From positions 1 to 64,000 of the forward strand of contig JAIXMQ010000053.1 of assembly GCA_025716855.1 (NCBI GenBank): 64,000 bases of DNA. The letters run 5' to 3'. Both the position numbers and the translations under genes were made by a program. The DNA comes from Pilaira anomala (Eukaryota > Mucoromycota > Mucoromycetes > Mucorales > Mucoraceae). Under the pieces are notes generated by a model. It was not told where the DNA came from, made no database searches, and saw nothing but the letters and a program-made list of their open reading frames with translations. This document shows, in pieces, positions 58,214 through 64,000 of the stretch (position 1 is the stretch's first letter; each line of letters starts with the position of its first letter).

Positions 58214-58582
58214 ATATCATATCAAATTATTATCATAGCAAAATTATATCATAGCAAATTACATCACATCTTTATTATCATCATTATAACTTATAACCAA
58301 TAATCATCATGAACATACTTACCTTTACCATATTTATATACATCTTCTATGATATCAATTGATATCACTTTCCGTATGTTTCCGCTAAAGAAAACATATA
58401 AATATGACCATCATTTAGATAGTTTTCCCCTTGTCTGATTTTATATCTTTCTTTCTAAATAAAAACTATCGTAACAGAGTTTTAACAATACTTTCTTCGT
58501 ATCTTTTATTTCCTTTAAGCTTTACCTTTTATTTCTCTTTCCCATCCAAAACAAAAACATAAATTGGGATTAAATAAAAATA

Positions 58583-59003
58583 TGTTGTGAACGAGCACAT
58601 TATATTCTCATATAATTATCATATGCTCTCTACTCTTTTACTTAATTGGTTCTTTTATATAAATCACATCATCGTATTTATTGACATAAATCTCCTTTTA
58701 TATTAATTATCAGGTACAGCAGCCAGTTACATTAACTTGGTTAATCTTCAGGAACTAGTTTATCCATCATGACAAGCAACGTGAGCAGACTGATGGTCGA
58801 AACCTAGGTCAGCAGGTTTCACTATTCATGCAACGCCTCTTTAATTACTATTTTACTATTATATATAAACTAAGATGCTTTTTGTATCTTTTAATAAAGT
58901 TTAGTTTATTTTTGCAGTCTGATTATTTAACCTTTGTTATATATTTTTATTGTACTTTATTTTCGTTTGTTCTATATCTCATTTATAGCTCGAACATCTC
59001 AAA
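58583..59003 (+). repeat. Solo LTR-like repeat, family 2, copy A
   Basis: Begins TGTTGTGAACG and shares several long blocks with 61272-61712 (for example ATTATCAGGTACAGC and TTTAGTTTATTTTTGCAG). Its right end has lost the terminal CACAACA. No internal coding region or partner LTR is adjacent. Confidence 0.6.
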
Positions 59004-59780
59004 TAAAAACTAAAATAGATTCTCAATTTATATTAATAAATAGAATAAGAGATATTTACTGTTAATAGTCGCGATACAAGATTAGCTACCCCTTGTGTTG
59101 GGATAAGAACGACTATTACCAGCAAAAATACATTATTATTCATCTATTAATAATTAAGCTATATTATATTACCCGTATAAAAAATAAGAATAAAAAGAAT
59201 AACTAACGCTGCCTGTTGGAATAAAAAGTATCCCAACAACTGTCAATTCAATCCCAAAAACGGGAAAACATAATTCAATCCAAGTAGAAGAACAATAGGT
59301 AGGATTGACCGAGTCGTACAATAAAAAATAGTTCTTTGTCAATTAAAGTAAAAGCATTTACCAATGAAATCTGTAGCAATAATGGATCCCAGCAGATCGA
59401 TAATTAACCCTGTAGTAATATAATTACAAGGTACAATTGATCAGGGACATATATTGTTATCCAGTCGGATAGACAGAATCCAAGATTATTTATGGTCGAT
59501 TCGAAAGAGTAGAACGTTTATATTCAAAAGCAGAGGAATTGGGTATAGATTCATTTAAACCCATCAAAAGATGGTCCCTTTCAAACACAATCATCAAGAT
59601 ATTCAGGATATATAAATATGATTATTATTTTAGTTTAGAAGAGTTCTTTTCAGTTTTATTTTATAATAAAAATTACCTAAGTCTTTTCTCATTAAGCCGT
59701 CGTATTGTCCACAGTATTTACTCCTATAATTAAACAGAATACAACAATTACATATTATATAGTTTATAGCTATAATACAC
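59004..59780. other. Repeat-rich, gene-free sequence
   Basis: Contains TGTTGGGATA at 59096-59105 and TATCCCAACA at 59229-59238, ends resembling a Ty1/copia-type LTR or small inverted-repeat element, plus an inner TGTTGGAATA at 59214. No coding frame with support. Confidence 0.4.
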
Positions 59781-60309
59781 TGTTTTGGATGGGAAAGAGA
59801 AATAAAAGGTAAAACTTAAAGAAATAAAAGATACGAAGGAAGTATTGTTAAAACTCTGTTGCGATAGTTTTTGATACGCGTAATTATAACTGAGAAGAAC
59901 CTAGAATGTAACATAGGAAGAAGACATTATTATATCATAATATCAAATTATCATCATAACAAAATTATATCGTAGAAAATTACATCATATTCTTATATTA
60001 TCATCATCATTGTAACTTATAACAACCAATAATCATCATGATCATACTTACCTTTTTTACCATTTTTATATGCATCTTCTATGATATCAACTGATATCAC
60101 TTTCCTCCGTATGTTTCTGCTAAAGAAAACATAATATAAATATGACCATCATCATCATTTAGATAGTTTTCCCCTTGTCTGATTTTATATTATCTTTCTT
60201 TTTTCAAATAAGTAAAAACTATTGTAACATAGTTTTAACAGTACTTTTCTTCGTATCTTTATTTATTTCTTTAAGTTTTATCTTTTATTTCTCTTTCCCA
60301 TCCAAAACA
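59781..60309 (+). mobile_element. MITE-like element with about 92-bp terminal inverted repeats
   Basis: The left arm (59781-59872) starting TGTTTTGGATGGG is the reverse complement, with few mismatches, of the right arm (60213-60309) ending CCCATCCAAAACA. The 340-bp interior is AT-rich with no coding potential. These are features of a non-autonomous DNA transposon or foldback element. No convincing target duplication is visible (flanks ATACAC and ATATGC). A second, truncated copy surrounds the chromovirus. Confidence 0.7.
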
Positions 60310-61271
60310 ATATGCCGTTCCCGGTCTTTAATTATCATATTGTGCAGGATCCAAGTCAGATTCCTTCAAAATGTTTGATCTAATTATTGTCTCTTCTTCT
60401 TCAGGCTTTCAAAGCAACCTTTTATTATGCCAAATAATACATGCTTGATAGTGGTTCTTGCAGTCGCGTCAAAATATGATTTGTTTGCAGCTGGCATTTG
60501 GAACTTCCTTCGAAATTGTTTCTAGTATGGCTTCTTGAAAAAGGTGGTGGTAGCATAGTACCACAGTTGACATGGCAGCGTACGCCGCATCACCAAGTAC
60601 GCGCTAACACAACCAGGTTCTTCAAATAAGTAGTGATTAAGGTGGGGACGCGTACTTTCATTAAATATCTTCGAGCCTTATAAGAATCCGAGCATACCTG
60701 TTGGAATTCGGTTTGAAGGTTTTTATAAAATTAAGAATAAAATAAAAAAAAAGGCGATAAATTAAATGACAGCGAACAAAGGGGGTTTTTTATTTATTCA
60801 ACAAAATTAACTGAGAGCTTCATATTTCTAAACTATGCCACTATTTATATTATTGCTAAAGATATGTTAATGACATAATGTTATAGTATTATATTATTTA
60901 GTCTAATTTATTATTATCAGCTCTAATGTCGTCTAGCGTGATATATAATAATTTATTATTTTATGCTTTTAGTTTTGCATGATGTAAGTAGAACAGTGTA
61001 GTAGGTGTTTGTATCTGATATATGACAAGTACTGGATTACCCTGTCATAGCGCTCAATCGAGGTAACACAATAATTGTGGTAGTATTTACCTGTTTCTCG
61101 CAAGAGATTACTTTTCATAAAATAAATAATATAATAGTTATCGCTATATTAATAAAAAGCACAATTAACCAATTACTGTTTGGCAATATTACAAGCAGCC
61201 CATAAATAGAAACGAACAACTCAACTGATATTATCTTGTATAAAAGGTAGTTTAACTCCATCAGTTATTTT
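60310..61271. other. Gene-free region between repeats
   Basis: A GC-richer island (about 60460-60670) stands out from AT-rich surroundings and holds short minus-strand frames that could be a decayed transposase, but nothing identifiable. The rest is AT-rich. Confidence 0.4.
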
Positions 61272-61712
61272 TGTTGTGAACGGGCACTTTATATTCTCAT
61301 ATAATTACTATGCTCTAATGTCCTTCACTACTTTACGATACTAGAATTTTATTTACACTACAATAATTATCTAATTGGCTAATATATAAATCACATCATT
61401 GTCTCTATGATCAACAAGCCTCTTTTATAATTATCAGGTACAGCTACCAGTTATAATACTTGGGGACCTTTTGTCTTATTTTCAGCAACATGTTTATTGT
61501 AATAGATCATAGATCATGACAATGTTTTACAATTAATGCTTCGCTTGTTTAACTTCTATTTACTATAATATATATAACCAAACACTTTTTGTACCTTTTA
61601 ATAAATTTTAGTTTATTTTTGCAGTCTGATTTATTTTAACTTTGTTATATATTTTTTATTGCTTTTATTTTTGTTTGTTCTATCACTATAATAGCTCAAA
61701 CATCTCACAACA
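61272..61712 (+). repeat. Solo LTR-like repeat, family 2, copy B
   Basis: 441 bp beginning TGTTGTGAACG and ending TCTCACAACA, giving terminal TGTTGTGA/TCACAACA inverted repeats. The flanks (ATTTT and TCATC) show no target duplication, so age or recombination has obscured it. Confidence 0.65.
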
Positions 61713-62500
61713 TCATCTTCTTGCAAGTTGGTAGAGTTATGTCTATGAGTAGTAGATTAAAAGAGATTCATAAATTAGTCTTTGTAATGAGTACGAAGTG
61801 ATGTTTCATTATTACCTGTTGTGTACTCTTTTTTCCTGAAGAAACATTCTCATTGTACTATATTGTTGAGAGTAGTAGTGAACTTGTAACGCTGTAAAAT
61901 TGTATACTTTCTTTTATACTCTTGTTTTCCTTGTCTGTAGGGACAGTTGAATACTTTGGAGTTGGTTTTTAATATACCTGACCACCAGCTCTCCTTTCCA
62001 AAAGACCCAATAATAATGTTTTAATATTTTGTTGTTGCTGTTGTTGGTTAGACATGTAACTAATAATTAAAATATAATGAATATATAATAAAGAAGCAAG
62101 TGACTAACAAAGTTACAATTGGCACTATTATATATTATACCTTAATAATTTCCACGAAATGTTTGTTGAATTAATAATTATGCAGACTGAATACTTTTTT
62201 AAAAAAAAACAATTAAATTAAACATTTTAATTAAAACATAAAAATAAAAATAATATGGTTCTCTTATATTCAAAAGAAATATAACTAACCCAAAAGTAAC
62301 AACGGCATGAAGAATAAAAAAGTTTGTACGTGGTGGTCAGAACTGGGGTGTGTATTTAATACTTTGGTCATAGAAAAGACTCCGTTAAAGAAAAAATTAT
62401 TATTCAATCAATTCTCAGGATCATCTCATCATCATCGATTGTAACTAGTAGTATAAGCATAACGTGAAATCGCACCACGTATTCCTCTTTTGTTTAAATT

Positions 62501-62577
<77 letters not shown>

Positions 62578-63150
62578 TTAATTCTAGTCAAATACATATT
62601 TACTGACGATAAATTCTGTTATCAGTTTCCAGTTCCTGTTTTTCCGCTTTTGTTGTAACTCTCGCTTTCAGTTCATCAAATTAACTATCATATATAGTCG
62701 CTCCTCTCCATTCACAACACTTGTATAATAATCTATTATTATTCTCACCTTTAACCATAATCAAATAATCTAAATCTTGTGTTCCTATCAAATCCTGAAT
62801 CATCTTGTTAATTATTAATAATCTATATTAATACTGATCAAGGTGACCTTAAATTATAAAAAAAAATTTATGGTACTCATTTGTATTTTCCTTTTATCAA
62901 ACTACTTTGAAATATAACGTGGTGCTACTAGATAGTATAAATCCCATCTTAAATCAATATTCATACATAATATTGTAAATGCAAGCTACCTTTTTTTTTT
63001 GTGATCTTAAGAATGACAAAAGGAAATAAAACACGTCAAACGAAAAAGTATTAAAACCCTTGAAACGGGATCATTTTTACTAAAATCTGAGTTTAACGTA
63101 TCAGTAACTATACTTACTCATAGAGATAGCAGTTTTTTTACAGCACGACA
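61713..63150. other. AT-rich gene-free region
   Basis: A minus-strand frame starting at 62055 (MSNQQQQQQ then NIKTLLLGLLERRAGG) with a possible donor at 61977 might be the first exon of a small gene, but no credible second exon follows. Otherwise nothing except the CT microsatellite. Confidence 0.35.
62503..62577. repeat. (CT)n microsatellite with CG interruptions
   Basis: About 35 CT units with a few CGCT and TT interruptions. Confidence 0.95.
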
Positions 63151-64000
63151 ATACCGCATGATGCAACAATAATACAACGCATTGCTATCGTGCGTTGTAG
63201 CAATCTCATACATCCGCTGCGTTGAAAATAATGCGGCACACGATAGGTATGACATCGTTGTATTGAAAGCAACGCATGGCCAACACTGCGTTGAGTTGAA
63301 AGCAACGATCAGTTACACAAATAATTAAAGGATATTGTTGAATGGTTATGTATAAGACATCAGGGAGTTTTTTTTTAAAAAAAAAAATATTATAAAATAT
63401 GAAATATAAAGTTAAAAAAAATAAACAAATAAGAATTAAAAGGATAAACATAATAAAGATGAAAGAGAAATAAATAAATAAATAAAAATAATAAATAAAA
63501 TAAGTAAGTAAAGAAATAAAAGTGGGAAAAAAAAGCGTATTGAAAGAAATAAACAAATAAAAATAAACAAAGGAAATACTTACTATTGAACTGAATCGTC
63601 AAGCTGTTACCTCTGCAATTAGATGGTCCAAGGAGAATATAACCTAAAAAAAAAAGGGAAGCAATAATTAAATAAAAGGAAGAGAAAGAAAGCCAGGCCG
63701 TATTATCATGTAAGTCGTATTGTTTTAAAAAAAAGAGTGTTTTATTACTTCACATACATACATATAAAGTACGGGAGAGGGGGGGGGGGGTTTCTGTATA
63801 ACAAAAGGGGATAAAAGCAAAAAAAAAGATTAGTCTGGATTATGATTGCTTTTTTTTTTTTTTTTTTTGACTATGCGTTGCATTGAGACCGATAGGTATG
63901 GCATCGGTGTGCTATCACATCGATCGTTGAAGGTATTTTCAATGCAACAATCGGTTGTTGCACGCCTCGTTGTATTGGAACGACCTCTATCTCTACTTAT
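63150..64000. repeat. GC-richer dispersed or inverted repeat at right edge
   Basis: Two blocks (63150-63320 and 63880-64000) share words such as CGATAGGTATG, GTTGTATTG, TGCGTTG and CAACGCA on both strands, around an A/T-rich core containing a G12 run (63779-63790) and a T18 run (63850-63868). It resembles the two ends of an element running off the window, but its type is unclear. Confidence 0.4.

Larger units (their letters stand above)
51907..58553 (+). repeat. Older MITE-like repeat, split by the chromovirus
   Basis: Sequence 51907-51967 continues at 58214-58553 when the retrotransposon is removed. The joined unit aligns by eye along its length with 59873-60309, with scattered substitutions and small indels. 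It keeps the right terminal repeat (about 58460-58553) but lacks the left one, since the sequence left of 51907 does not match. It is therefore a left-truncated copy of the repeat described at 59781. Confidence 0.75.

Noticed and set aside
60476..60600. Possible harbinger-type transposase fragment (LGDAAYAAM) on the minus strand
   Set aside because: Only about 40 codons with one suggestive tetrapeptide; overlapping frames are equally open, so evidence is too thin.
62464..62658. Ser/Leu repeat frame
   Set aside because: Translation of the CT microsatellite.
1..64000. CRISPR array, rRNA genes, bacterial operons
   Set aside because: No regularly spaced repeats, no rRNA signatures, and gene structure is clearly eukaryotic.

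Overview
The window looks like a nuclear contig from an early-diverging filamentous fungus, most likely a mucoralean (Mucoromycota). The evidence is AT-rich DNA, compact protein genes split by many 50-90 bp GT-AG introns, long mono-, di- and trinucleotide runs, a family-15 glucoamylase, a secreted CE4 chitin deacetylase and a Ty3/gypsy chromovirus. The genus cannot be fixed from sequence alone. Exon models below were built by hand from splice signals, and nearly all close as whole-codon reading frames.

Layout. 1-1944 (-): AreA/Nit2-like GATA nitrogen regulator, cut by the left edge. 1967-4656: long repeat-rich intergenic stretch. 4657-11255: mitochondrial-type hydroxypyruvate/glyoxylate reductase (+), SFT2 Golgi traffic protein (-), HOOK microtubule adaptor (+). 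11508-11580 (-): tRNA-Gln(CTG). 12020-15604: HEI10-type meiotic RING E3 (-) divergent from an Srk1/Rck2-type kinase (+). 15805-17298 (-): secreted glucoamylase. 17299-20662: decayed transposon territory, with a Tc1/mariner relic and an unrecognised coding relic. 20663-29078: REX4 exonuclease, ING-family PHD protein, THP3/LENG8 SAC3-domain protein (-), and TTI1 (+, intronless). 29290-34358: three-LIM protein, RING-CH membrane E3, homeodomain protein. 34396-36261 (-): RRM protein plus an unresolved coding-like block. 36843-41944: beta-adaptin and a hexokinase homologue whose phosphate-binding motifs are lost. 42922-49892: chitin deacetylase, G3BP-like protein (-), RRT8/EI24-like membrane protein, peroxisomal SDR (-), HP1 (-). 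49893-64000: no host gene that I can support. This part holds a structurally complete chromovirus (51968-58213, 5-bp target duplication, almost identical LTRs) inserted into an older MITE-like repeat, a second copy of that repeat with long terminal inverted repeats, two LTR-like copies of another family, microsatellites and a GC-richer repeat near the right edge.

Together the genes are mostly housekeeping: trafficking (SFT2, HOOK, beta-adaptin), RNA biology (REX4, THP3, RRM, G3BP), chromatin and signalling (HP1, ING, TTI1, Srk1/Rck2), wall and carbon metabolism. Neighbours are often convergent with fewer than 100 bp between stop codons, or divergent from short shared promoters. The points most worth a second look are the frame breaks in a young chromovirus, the damaged first RING zinc pair of HEI10, the pseudo-hexokinase, homopolymer expansions at fixed positions inside introns, an 8-nt microexon, and a broken or intron-shredded unknown gene at 35690-36261.
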